From: Planctomycetota bacterium
Lineage (GTDB): Bacteria; Planctomycetota; Phycisphaerae; Phycisphaerales; Phycisphaeraceae
Assembly: GCA_026386955.1 (NCBI GenBank)
Contig: JAPLMQ010000310.1
Coordinates: 1 to 48,941, forward strand
Reading direction: 5' to 3'
Length of the DNA: 48,941 nt
Part shown: one piece after another, positions 33,775 through 40,823 of the stretch
Layout of the letters: each line of letters starts with the position of its first letter
Numbering within the stretch: position 1 is the first letter of the stretch
Notes under the pieces: model-generated
The model's input: the letters and a program-made list of their open reading frames with translations, nothing else
What the model was told of the DNA's origin: nothing
The model's database searches: none
Translations under genes and position numbers: made by a program

Positions 33775-34851
33775 ATGAAGCTTCACCGACACATCCTCGC
33801 CACCCTGTTCCTGCTCGCGGTTTTCACCGCGGCGCCCGCCTGGGCGGTGCAGGTGCAGGACTTGGTCCGCCTGAAGGGCTCGGAGACGAGCACGCTGGTG
33901 GGCATGGGCCTGGTGGTCGGCCTCAAGGGCACGGGCGACGGCGGGAAGTACCTGCCCGCGATGCGCCCCCTGGCCCAGGTCACGCAGCACCTGCTCGACC
34001 CCAACACCAACGCCACCGAGCTCAAGGACGCGAAGAACGTCGCTGTGGTGATGCTCACCGCGACGCTCCCGGCGACGGGCGTGCGCGAGGGCGACCACGT
34101 CAACATCCACGTCAGCGCCCCGGCGGCGAAGAGCCTCGAGGGCGGGCGGCTGTTCCTGATCCCCATGACCGGGCCGATGCCCGATTCGCCGGTCTTCGCC
34201 TACGCCGAGGGGCCGGTGACGATCGAGAACAAGGACCAGCCGGCGGTGGGGCTGATCCGGGGCGGGGCCCAGCTCGTCCGCGAGGTGCGCGCGAAGCTGA
34301 TGGACAGCAACGGGCGGATCACGCTGATCCTCAACGACCCCGTCGCGTCGTGGCCGATGGCGAACAACATCGCGGCCTTGATCAACGGCGTGGTCGCGCC
34401 CGATGGGCCTGCCGTCGCCCGCGCGGTCGACCCCAAGAACGTCACCGTCGACGTGCCCGCCTTCGAGCGGACCGACCCGGCGGCCTTCATCAGCCAGATC
34501 CTGCTGACCTACATCGACCCGAGCCAGATCGGCGTGGGGGCGCGGGTGGTCATCAACGAGCGGACGGGCACGATCATCGTCAGCGGCGAGGTGCAGATCT
34601 CCCCGGTGATCATCTCGCACAAGGGGCTGACGATCACCACGATCACGCCCGCCCCCGAGCCCACGCCCGCGAACCCGATCACCGACCAGCAGGGCTTCGC
34701 CGCGCTCGACCCCGACAAGCGCGGCGGGGCGAAGCTGGCCGACCTGCTCGCGGCCTTCAACCAGCTCAAGGTCGAGGGCGCCGACCGCGTGGCGATCATC
34801 CGTGAACTTCATCGCAGCGGGAAGCTGCACGCGACGCTGATCGAGGAATGA
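33775..34851 (+). CDS. flgI: Flagellar P-ring protein FlgI
   Basis: The 358-residue precursor has a signal peptide ending Ala-Trp-Ala (residue 24) followed by the highly conserved start VQVQDLVRLKGSETSTLVGMGLVVGLKGTGDGG. Further FlgI blocks are KNVAVVMLTATLP, GDHVNIHVSA, AVGLIRGGAQLVREV, ITLILNDP, GVGARVVINERTGTIIVSGEVQISPV and the end KLADLLAAFNQLKVEGADRVAIIRELHRSGKLHATLI. It polymerises around the rod in the peptidoglycan layer, assisted by FlgA. Length is as in other species. Confidence 0.97.
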   Translation: MKLHRHILATLFLLAVFTAAPAWAVQVQDLVRLKGSETSTLVGMGLVVGLKGTGDGGKYLPAMRPLAQVTQHLLDPNTNATELKDAKNVAVVMLTATLPATGVREGDHVNIHVSAPAAKSLEGGRLFLIPMTGPMPDSPVFAYAEGPVTIENKDQPAVGLIRGGAQLVREVRAKLMDSNGRITLILNDPVASWPMANNIAALINGVVAPDGPAVARAVDPKNVTVDVPAFERTDPAAFISQILLTYIDPSQIGVGARVVINERTGTIIVSGEVQISPVIISHKGLTITTITPAPEPTPANPITDQQGFAALDPDKRGGAKLADLLAAFNQLKVEGADRVAIIRELHRSGKLHATLIEE

Positions 34852-34864
34852 ACCGGTACAAGCG

Positions 34865-35368
34865 ATGAACATCAACACCCTCGACAACCTGAACCGCACG
34901 CTCCCGCTGGGGCAACTCGGCGCGATCACCCGGCCCGCCGGCGGCGAGACGGCGCTGGGCGCGTGGAACCGCCAGGGCACGAACGGCCAGCATTTCTCGG
35001 AGCTGCTCAACCCCCGCGACACCGCGGCCGACCGCGAGAGCCAGAGCCGGGACCAGTCGGCGACGACGGCCGCGCGGCAACTCGTCTCGACCACGCTGAT
35101 CCTGCCCATGATGAAGCAGATGCGCCAAGACCCGTTCAAGGTCGCGATGTTCCACGGCGGGAACGCCGAGGACGCATTCAACAGCCAGCTCGACACGCTC
35201 TTGGCCGACCGGCTGACCTCGCGGGCGAACCTGCCCATCGTCGCGTCGGTCGAGAAATGGATCACGCGGACCCGGGAGACGCCCGCGGCCGCGAAGGCGG
35301 CCGCCCCCAAGGCCGAGTACGTCAAGCCCGAGTCCGTTGCGGGGCAAAGGATCAATCTCCATGGATAA
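34865..35368 (+). CDS. flgJ: Rod-binding protein, FlgJ N-terminal type without hydrolase domain
   Basis: The 167-residue protein lies directly after flgI, where rod-binding FlgJ genes are found. The segment ARQLVSTTLILPMMKQMRQDPFKVAMFHGGNAEDAFNSQLDTLLADRLT (about 70-118) fits the FlgJ N-terminal rod-binding pattern of two or three helices with a Met-Lys-Gln-Met centre and GG turn. The peptidoglycan hydrolase domain present in enterobacterial FlgJ is missing, as in many other phyla, so another enzyme must open the cell wall. No signal peptide, consistent with type III export. The first 60 residues are probably disordered. Its stop overlaps the flgN start by eight bases. Confidence 0.75.
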   Translation: MNINTLDNLNRTLPLGQLGAITRPAGGETALGAWNRQGTNGQHFSELLNPRDTAADRESQSRDQSATTAARQLVSTTLILPMMKQMRQDPFKVAMFHGGNAEDAFNSQLDTLLADRLTSRANLPIVASVEKWITRTRETPAAAKAAAPKAEYVKPESVAGQRINLHG

Positions 35369-35876
35369 CGCGCTGGAGAAAAACCTGGCGGAGCTCGAGT
35401 CGTTCCTGCGGCAGCAGTTGAACCACCAAGAGCAGATGGTCGCGCTGCTACAGGCCAAGCGGGTGGCGCTGGCCTCGGCCGACACGCGCCGCATCGCCGA
35501 GCTTTGCCAGCAGGAGAACGGCCACCTGCAGGCCTTGAGCGAGATCGAGAAGAAGCGGCTCGTCCTGGCGGGCAAGATCACGCTCATGCTCGACCCCAAG
35601 GCCCCGGCCCCGCTCCGGCTGGGCGAGCTGGCTGCACGGCTGCCCGAGCCGGCTCGCGGGCGGGTGCTGGTCCTCCGCGAGCAGCTTCGGCAGCGCTTCG
35701 AGGCGGCCCGGGTCGAGGTCGGCGTCGCCAAGGCGGCGGCGGAGACGCTCGTCCGCCACATGCAGGGGATCGTCCAAGGCATCAGCACCGCCGTGACGGG
35801 CGTGAACACGTACAACCGCGCGGGAGCCCGCCCCCAGGCGTCGCTCTCCCTGAGCACCTTCAACACCACGGCGTGA
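35361..35876 (+). CDS. flgN: FlgN-like flagellar export chaperone
   Basis: The 171-residue protein is almost all helical: ALEKNLAELESFLRQQLNHQEQMVALLQAKRVALASADTRRIAEL at the N-terminus is typical of FlgN, followed by a second long helix pair and a serine/threonine-rich tail with YNRAG (FlgN ends often carry a similar tyrosine-containing stretch). FlgN keeps the hook-associated proteins FlgK and FlgL soluble and brings them to the export gate; those genes follow immediately. ATG 35361 with AAAGGA upstream is preferred to the in-frame start-like codon at 35337. Confidence 0.85.
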   Translation: MDNALEKNLAELESFLRQQLNHQEQMVALLQAKRVALASADTRRIAELCQQENGHLQALSEIEKKRLVLAGKITLMLDPKAPAPLRLGELAARLPEPARGRVLVLREQLRQRFEAARVEVGVAKAAAETLVRHMQGIVQGISTAVTGVNTYNRAGARPQASLSLSTFNTTA

Positions 35877-35935
35877 ACGTTTCGGCAGTCGCTTGAATCG
35901 TCCTGCAGGACCAAGCAGAAACAAAGGCACGAACC

Positions 35936-37648
35936 ATGAGTCTCGGCGGCGCATTGGAGATCGGACGCTCAGGCCTGCTCGCCAGTCAAACGGCGATCGA
36001 GGTCGCGGGCAACAACCTCGCGAACGTCGCCACTCGCGGCTACCACCGCCAGGTCGTCTCCCAATCCCCCGTCAAGGACCAGGAGATCCAGCAGGGCGTC
36101 TTCCAGGGCCGTGGCGTGGTGATCGACCAGATCCGCCGCCAGGTCGACGACGCCCTCGAGGCCCGCGTCCGCGGCGGGCTCTCCGACCAGGCCTCCGCGG
36201 GCGCCAAGCAGAACACGCTCTCGCAGATCGAGACGCTCCAGAACGAACTGACCGACTCGGGCCTCTCCTCGCGCCTCGACGACTTCTTCAACTCCTGGAG
36301 CCAGCTCGCCAACAACCCGCAGGACAACTCCGTCCGCTCGGTGGTGGTGCAGCAGGGGCAGGGGCTGGTCTCGTTCATCAAGGACATGCGCAGCGGGCTC
36401 AACGACCTGCGCACGCAGACCGACGGCAAGATCGACGACGCGGTGAACTCCGCGAACGACCTGCTGACCCGCATCTCGACGCTGAACAAGCAGATCGCCA
36501 ACAGCGGGCAGGCGGGCAGCGGGACCAACACGCTGCGCGACCAGCGCGACAACGCCCTGGCCGACCTCTCGCAGTACCTCGACATCTCGGTGGTCGAGCA
36601 GCCTTCGGGCTCGGTCGACGTCTACAGCGGCTCGCTCCCGATCGTGCTCGAAGGCAAGAGCAGGGGGCTGCAGGTCTCGCGGCAGACGGTCAACGGCGAC
36701 CTGCAGATCTCGGTGCAGATCGCCGCGGACGGGAGCCCGATCCAGCCCAACTCGGGCGAGCTCGGGGCGCTGGTCGACGCCCGCACGAACGACATCGGCG
36801 GGGCGATCGACGCCCTCGACACCGTCGCCGGGCAGCTCATCTGGCAGGTCAACCGCATCCACAGCCAGGGTCAGGGCGCCTCGGGCGTCTCGACCGTGAC
36901 GGGCTCGGAGACGGTGGACGACCCCACGTCGGCGTTGAACTCGACGGCCGCGGGGCTCGCCTTCCCGCCCGCGCACGGCTCGTTCAAGATCAGCGTGACG
37001 CAGAAGTCGACCGGGCAGCGCGTCGAGAGCACGGTCAACATCAACCTCGACGGGATCAACGCCTCGTCGCAGACCTCGCTCAACAGCCTCGTCACGAGCC
37101 TCAACGCCGTCTCGGGCGTGAGCGCCTCGGCGACGCCCGACGGGCGGCTGAAGGTCGACGCCGCGGGCTCGGACTACGCGATCAGCTTCGGGGACGACAA
37201 CAGCGGCGTGCTCTCGTCGCTGGGCGTGAACACCTTCTTCTCGGGCGGGAACGCGGCCGACATCGCGATCAACAGCGTCGTGGCGAAGGATCCTGGGGCG
37301 GTGGCGGTCGCGAAGGGGAACGTGGTGGGCGACAACCGCACGGCCTTGGCGATCGCGGGCCTGCGCGACGCGCCGCTCGACGCCCAGTCGCCGGGCGGGC
37401 TGACCGTCAACCAGCTTTGGAGCCGGCACGTGGAGGACTTCGCCGTCCGCCTCGGGCAGGCCGACTCGAACGTGAGCTCCTCCGCGGTGGTGACGCAAAA
37501 CCTGCAGGCCCAGCAACAGGCCATCGGGGGCGTGAGCACCGACGAGGAAGCGATCAACCTCCTGGCTTACCAGCGGGCCTACCAAGGCGCCGCCAAGTTC
37601 CTGACCGTCGTCGACCAGATGATGCAGACGCTTTTGGGCATCCAGTGA
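35936..37648 (+). CDS. flgK: Flagellar hook-associated protein 1, FlgK
   Basis: The 570-residue protein has the FlgK N-terminus LEIGRSGLLASQTAIEVAGNNLANVATRGYHRQ, the segment GRGVVIDQIRRQVDDALEARVRG, and a FlgK C-terminus SNVSSSAVVTQNLQAQQQAIGGVSTDEEAINLLAYQRAYQGAAKFLTVVDQMMQTLLGI. It forms the first junction between hook and filament. The middle (QLIWQVNRIHSQGQG, then a beta-rich section) is typical. An AAAGG lies at a suitable distance upstream of the ATG. Part of the flgN-flgK-flgL group. Confidence 0.96.
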   Translation: MSLGGALEIGRSGLLASQTAIEVAGNNLANVATRGYHRQVVSQSPVKDQEIQQGVFQGRGVVIDQIRRQVDDALEARVRGGLSDQASAGAKQNTLSQIETLQNELTDSGLSSRLDDFFNSWSQLANNPQDNSVRSVVVQQGQGLVSFIKDMRSGLNDLRTQTDGKIDDAVNSANDLLTRISTLNKQIANSGQAGSGTNTLRDQRDNALADLSQYLDISVVEQPSGSVDVYSGSLPIVLEGKSRGLQVSRQTVNGDLQISVQIAADGSPIQPNSGELGALVDARTNDIGGAIDALDTVAGQLIWQVNRIHSQGQGASGVSTVTGSETVDDPTSALNSTAAGLAFPPAHGSFKISVTQKSTGQRVESTVNINLDGINASSQTSLNSLVTSLNAVSGVSASATPDGRLKVDAAGSDYAISFGDDNSGVLSSLGVNTFFSGGNAADIAINSVVAKDPGAVAVAKGNVVGDNRTALAIAGLRDAPLDAQSPGGLTVNQLWSRHVEDFAVRLGQADSNVSSSAVVTQNLQAQQQAIGGVSTDEEAINLLAYQRAYQGAAKFLTVVDQMMQTLLGIQ

Positions 37649-37691
37649 TTCGGCTTTCGCAGGGCCCGCAAGGCCCCGGACGTGAAATGTC

Positions 37692-39665
37692 ATGAGTATC
37701 AGTCCTCTGGGAGGTTCCGCCGGCCGCACCACGACGCTCCAAGTGAGCGACGGGCTGCTCGGCGCGCTTCGCCGGACGCAGACGGATCTGCTCGACGCCC
37801 AGAACGAGATCTCCTCGGGCAAGAGCGTCTCGAAGCCCTCCGACGCGCCGAGCAAGACCGCGGCGATCCTGCTGGTCCGCCGGCTGCTGGCTGTCCGCGA
37901 GCAGACCGACCGCAACCTCGACAACGCCACCGCCGTCCTGAACTCCACCGACCAAGCCTTGAGCGACGCGAACTCCATCCTCATCGAGGCCCGCAACGTC
38001 GCCCTGAGCCAGACGGGCGTGGGCTCGAGCGCCGACACGCGCAAGAACCAGGCCTCGGTCATCGACGCCCAGCTCCAGTCGATGCTCGACATCGCCAACC
38101 GGCGGTACCAGGACGTCTCGCTCTTCGGCGGTTCGGTCAACCCCGACTCGAACACGAGCGTCTTCCAGTCGTTCCTGGGTGGGGTGCGCTACACGGGCAG
38201 CCGGACGAATCTTGGCGCCGACGTGGGCTTCGACCAGCCGCTCGACATCAACAGCAACGGCGAGGACGCCTTTCAGTCGCTCAGCGCCCGAGTGAAGAGC
38301 GGAGTCAACCTCGACGCCCAGGCGACCACCACGACGCCGCTGGCCGACGTCAACGGCGCGCAGGGGCGGGGCGTGCGCCAAGGCAGCGTGATCATCAACG
38401 TCGACTCCACCGATGTGGTGGTGGACCTCTCGGGCGCGAAGACGCTCGGCGACGTCGCCTCGCGCCTCACCGCGGCGATCCAGGGCGTCGACCCTTCCGC
38501 GGGCTCGCTGGCGATCGGCTCGTCGGGCCTGAGCCTGACCGCGGCCTCGGGGCACACGATCACCATCACCGACCAAGGCGTCGGGCAGACCGCCGCCGAC
38601 CTGGGCATCGCCGTCACCGCCTCGGGCGCGACGGTCGCGGGCGCGGACCTCGACACGCGGATCACCTCCTCGACCAGCATCGCCTCGCTGGGCGGCACGG
38701 TCGACTGGACCTCGGGCCTCAAGATCGACCAGGGCGGGCACGTCGTCGTCGCCGACTTCACCGGCGCGCAGACCGTGCAGGACCTGCAGAACGTCGTCGA
38801 CCAGCTCAACCTGGGCCTCCGGCTGGAGGTCAACGACTCCGGCACCGCGCTGAACCTCGTCACCGAGGTGAGCGGGCTGTCGTTGTCGGTGGGCGAGAAC
38901 GACGGGACCACCGCGCGGGACCTGGGCCTGACCACGCTCAGCGCCCAGACGAAGATCGCCGACACCAACTTCGGCACGGGCATCCAGCGCGTGCAGGGGC
39001 AGGACGACTTCGAGATCGATCTGCACGACGGCACGACCTTCCGCGTGAACCTCGACGGCGCGACGACGATCTCCGACGTGATCGGCAAGATCACCGGGGC
39101 CGCCGCGGTCGCGGGGCTCACGGTCGGGATGCCCGGCACCACGGGGACGAACTTCAATGTCGGGCTAGCGACCAACGGGGCTGGTCTCGCGCTTGAGGAT
39201 GGCTCGAGCGGCTCGGGCCAGTTCCGCGTGTTGCAGCTCGGGCAGAGCATGGCCGCGGACAATCTGGGGATCTACGTGAACGCCGGCACGGGCTCGACGA
39301 TCCAGGGGAGCGATGTCGGGAAGGTGCAGATCGAAAGCGTGTTCACTCATTTGATCCAATTGCGCGATTCGTTGACCAAAGACGACAGTCGTGGCATCAC
39401 GATTGCTGGTAGTGGGCTGGAGACGGATATCAACCAGATGACCTTGGCGCGAGCCGACGTGGGCACGCGGGGTCAGAGGGTCGATCAGCAGCAGAAGCGG
39501 TCCGCGGAACTGAAATTGTCGGAGCAAAGCATGCTGAGCGACCTGCAGGATTCGGATGTGACGGAGGCGATCGTGAGATTCACGCGCCTGCAGCAGCAAC
39601 TCCAGGGGAGCCTGCAGGTGGGCGCGAAGATCATGCAGACCAGCTTGTTGGATTACTTGCGCTAA
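37692..39665 (+). CDS. flgL: Flagellar hook-associated protein 3, FlgL, enlarged by three internal repeats
   Basis: The 657-residue protein has flagellin-like ends: LLGALRRTQTDLLDAQNEISSGKSVSKPSDAPSKTAAIL near the start and LARADVGTRGQRVDQQQKRSAELKLSEQSMLSDLQDSDVTEAIVRFTRLQQQLQGSLQVGAKIMQTSLLDYL at the end. Ordinary FlgL proteins are about 300-320 residues. The extra ~330 residues (about 215-545) contain three related units, each with a strand ending in V-D-L/V-N-L, a helix beginning T-x-x-D-V/L and a segment GLxLxxxxG ... AADLGI or ARDLGL. The units resemble the hook IN motif repeats found in FliD and some flagellins. They probably form an enlarged surface domain at the hook-filament junction. 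Confidence 0.9.
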   Translation: MSISPLGGSAGRTTTLQVSDGLLGALRRTQTDLLDAQNEISSGKSVSKPSDAPSKTAAILLVRRLLAVREQTDRNLDNATAVLNSTDQALSDANSILIEARNVALSQTGVGSSADTRKNQASVIDAQLQSMLDIANRRYQDVSLFGGSVNPDSNTSVFQSFLGGVRYTGSRTNLGADVGFDQPLDINSNGEDAFQSLSARVKSGVNLDAQATTTTPLADVNGAQGRGVRQGSVIINVDSTDVVVDLSGAKTLGDVASRLTAAIQGVDPSAGSLAIGSSGLSLTAASGHTITITDQGVGQTAADLGIAVTASGATVAGADLDTRITSSTSIASLGGTVDWTSGLKIDQGGHVVVADFTGAQTVQDLQNVVDQLNLGLRLEVNDSGTALNLVTEVSGLSLSVGENDGTTARDLGLTTLSAQTKIADTNFGTGIQRVQGQDDFEIDLHDGTTFRVNLDGATTISDVIGKITGAAAVAGLTVGMPGTTGTNFNVGLATNGAGLALEDGSSGSGQFRVLQLGQSMAADNLGIYVNAGTGSTIQGSDVGKVQIESVFTHLIQLRDSLTKDDSRGITIAGSGLETDINQMTLARADVGTRGQRVDQQQKRSAELKLSEQSMLSDLQDSDVTEAIVRFTRLQQQLQGSLQVGAKIMQTSLLDYLR

Positions 39666-39724
39666 GGGCGCAGAAGTTGCGCGGGCCCGGCCATCGGCCG
39701 GCGGGCACGCAAGGACGCAGAAGC

Positions 39725-39739
39725 GCGGCAGGATGCCGC
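39725..39739 (+). promoter_or_regulatory. Possible CsrA-binding hairpin in the fliW leader
   Basis: GCGGC-AGGAT-GCCGC forms a perfect 5-bp stem presenting AGGAT in the loop, 63 bases before the fliW ATG. Further GGA motifs follow (at AAGGACG, CAGGACC, CAGGATG). CsrA prefers GGA in hairpin loops. Confidence 0.45.
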
Positions 39740-39801
39740 CGCCGCCGCGACGAGGAGTCCGGCGCAGGACCAGGATGGCCGGCCGAAGAGGAACGTTTCC
39801 C

Positions 39802-40248
39802 ATGATCATCCACACGACCCGGTTCGGACAGGTGGAGGTCGACGATCAACGGATCATCACCTTCCCCAAGGGGCTGCTGGGCTTCCCGCGCTACACGCGG
39901 TTTGTCCTGATCGAGCCCGGAGAGGACAGCTACTTCTTCTGGCTGCAGTCGACCGAGACGCCGGACCTGGCCTTCGTGGTCACCGACCCGAGCCTGTTCG
40001 TCTCGAGCTACAAGGTGCCGATCAAGCCCGAGCAGATGGAAGAGCTGGGGCTCAAGTCGGTCGACGAGGCGCAGGTGCTGGTGATCGTCAACAAGCGGGG
40101 CAACCTCCTGACGGGCAACCTTCAGGGACCGCTGGTGATCCACCTGACCCGCTGGGTCGGCGAGCAGATGGTGCTGTCGGACCGCCGATTCACCACCCGC
40201 GTGCCGCTGGTCGAGCTGGGACAGGGGATCGAAGCGATTTCGGCCTGA
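39802..40248 (+). CDS. fliW: Flagellar assembly factor FliW (CsrA antagonist)
   Basis: The 148-residue protein starts IIHTTRFGQVEVDDQRIITFPKGLLGFPRYTRFVLIEPGE, the hallmark of FliW, and continues with FFWLQSTETPDLAFVVTDP and VLVIVNKRGNLLTGNLQGPLVIH. FliW binds CsrA away from its RNA site and blocks it; it is itself sequestered by unpolymerised flagellin in Bacillus. ATG 39802 has GAGGAA 9 bases upstream. The neighbouring genes are csrA and flagellin, the two other members of that circuit. Confidence 0.96.
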   Translation: MIIHTTRFGQVEVDDQRIITFPKGLLGFPRYTRFVLIEPGEDSYFFWLQSTETPDLAFVVTDPSLFVSSYKVPIKPEQMEELGLKSVDEAQVLVIVNKRGNLLTGNLQGPLVIHLTRWVGEQMVLSDRRFTTRVPLVELGQGIEAISA

Positions 40249-40294
40249 TAAGACGGGACGGCGGGATTCCCCAGACCCCGTGTGTTGCGGGGCC

Positions 40295-40312
40295 GGGCGC
40301 ACGGAGGCGCCC
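40295..40312 (+). promoter_or_regulatory. Likely CsrA-binding hairpin in the csrA leader
   Basis: GGGCGC-ACGGAG-GCGCCC is a perfect 6-bp hairpin with ACGGA in the loop, 33 bases before the csrA ATG. The Shine-Dalgarno AAGGAAGGAG downstream adds two more GGA motifs. The pair of a loop site and a site over the ribosome-binding sequence is the known layout for CsrA repression. Confidence 0.6.
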
Positions 40313-40344
40313 GAAGGGACACGCCAAGGAAGGAGCGTATCGCG

Positions 40345-40644
40345 ATGCTAGTGCTATCCCGTCAGCGCGATGAGACGATCATGATCGGCGACGACATCGA
40401 GATCACGGTGGTCGACATCCGCGGCGACAAGGTCAGGTTGGGGATCAATGCCCCACGCAGCGTGCAGGTCCATCGCAAGGAAGTCTATGAGGCGATCCAA
40501 CGTGAGAACGCCGACGCCAGCCGCGTGCAGGTCCACGACCTGCGGGCGGCGAACCACAGCCTCAAGCGACTGGGCCGGCGCGAGCCGCTCCCGGGCGCGG
40601 CGCCGGTCGACGCACCTCCTCTGCCCCCCGCGGCCGAGGCGTAA
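40345..40644 (+). CDS. csrA: Carbon storage regulator CsrA with long C-terminal tail
   Basis: The 99-residue RNA-binding protein has the full CsrA core: [55 protein letters not shown], including the RNA contacts Leu4, Arg6 and Arg44 (VHRKEVY). CsrA dimers bind GGA in leader hairpins and usually block translation. Typical proteins are 60-75 residues; here a ~45-residue tail follows ([18 protein letters not shown] and then a Pro/Ala-rich end). Such C-terminal extensions in FliW-regulated CsrA form the FliW contact surface. The ATG has GGAAGGAG upstream. It lies between fliW and flagellin. Confidence 0.96.
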   Translation: MLVLSRQRDETIMIGDDIEITVVDIRGDKVRLGINAPRSVQVHRKEVYEAIQRENADASRVQVHDLRAANHSLKRLGRREPLPGAAPVDAPPLPPAAEA

Positions 40645-40742
40645 ACAAGTCAAGTCCCCAGTTTTGTTGGACGCTCCATGAACCCGGTCGGAGCCCCGCC
40701 CAGAAGCCGGCGCCGACCCTCGAACCGCAGGATACGACTCAA

Positions 40743-40822
40743 GCCGACGGGCCATCGGGAAGGAACCCCAAGCAGGCCGTCGGCGCCCCATGAGGGGCAG
40801 TCGACAATCAAGGAGGATTGTC
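40743..40822 (+). promoter_or_regulatory. Structured flagellin leader with two CsrA-type hairpins
   Basis: Three hairpins follow one another. First, GCCGACGGGCC (40743-40753) pairs with GGCCGTCGGC (40775-40784) with one bulged G, and inside it GGG-AAGGAA-CCC (40757-40768) presents AAGGA. Second, GCCCC-ATGA-GGGGC (40785-40798). Third, GACAATC-AAGGAG-GATTGTC (40803-40822) is perfect, presents AAGGA and contains the Shine-Dalgarno of the flagellin gene, whose ATG is at 40824. The two AAGGA loops are exactly 50 bases apart. Confidence 0.8.
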
Positions 40823-40823
40823 A

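Noticed and set aside
35969..38155. A 728-codon minus-strand open frame opposite flgK and flgL
   Set aside because: Shadow of the flagellar genes; composition is that of a reversed high-GC coding strand.
40645..40742. Sigma-28 promoter before flagellin
   Set aside because: GCCGACGG near 40743 resembles a -10, but no acceptable TAAA-type -35 is at the right distance and these bases form the leader stem.
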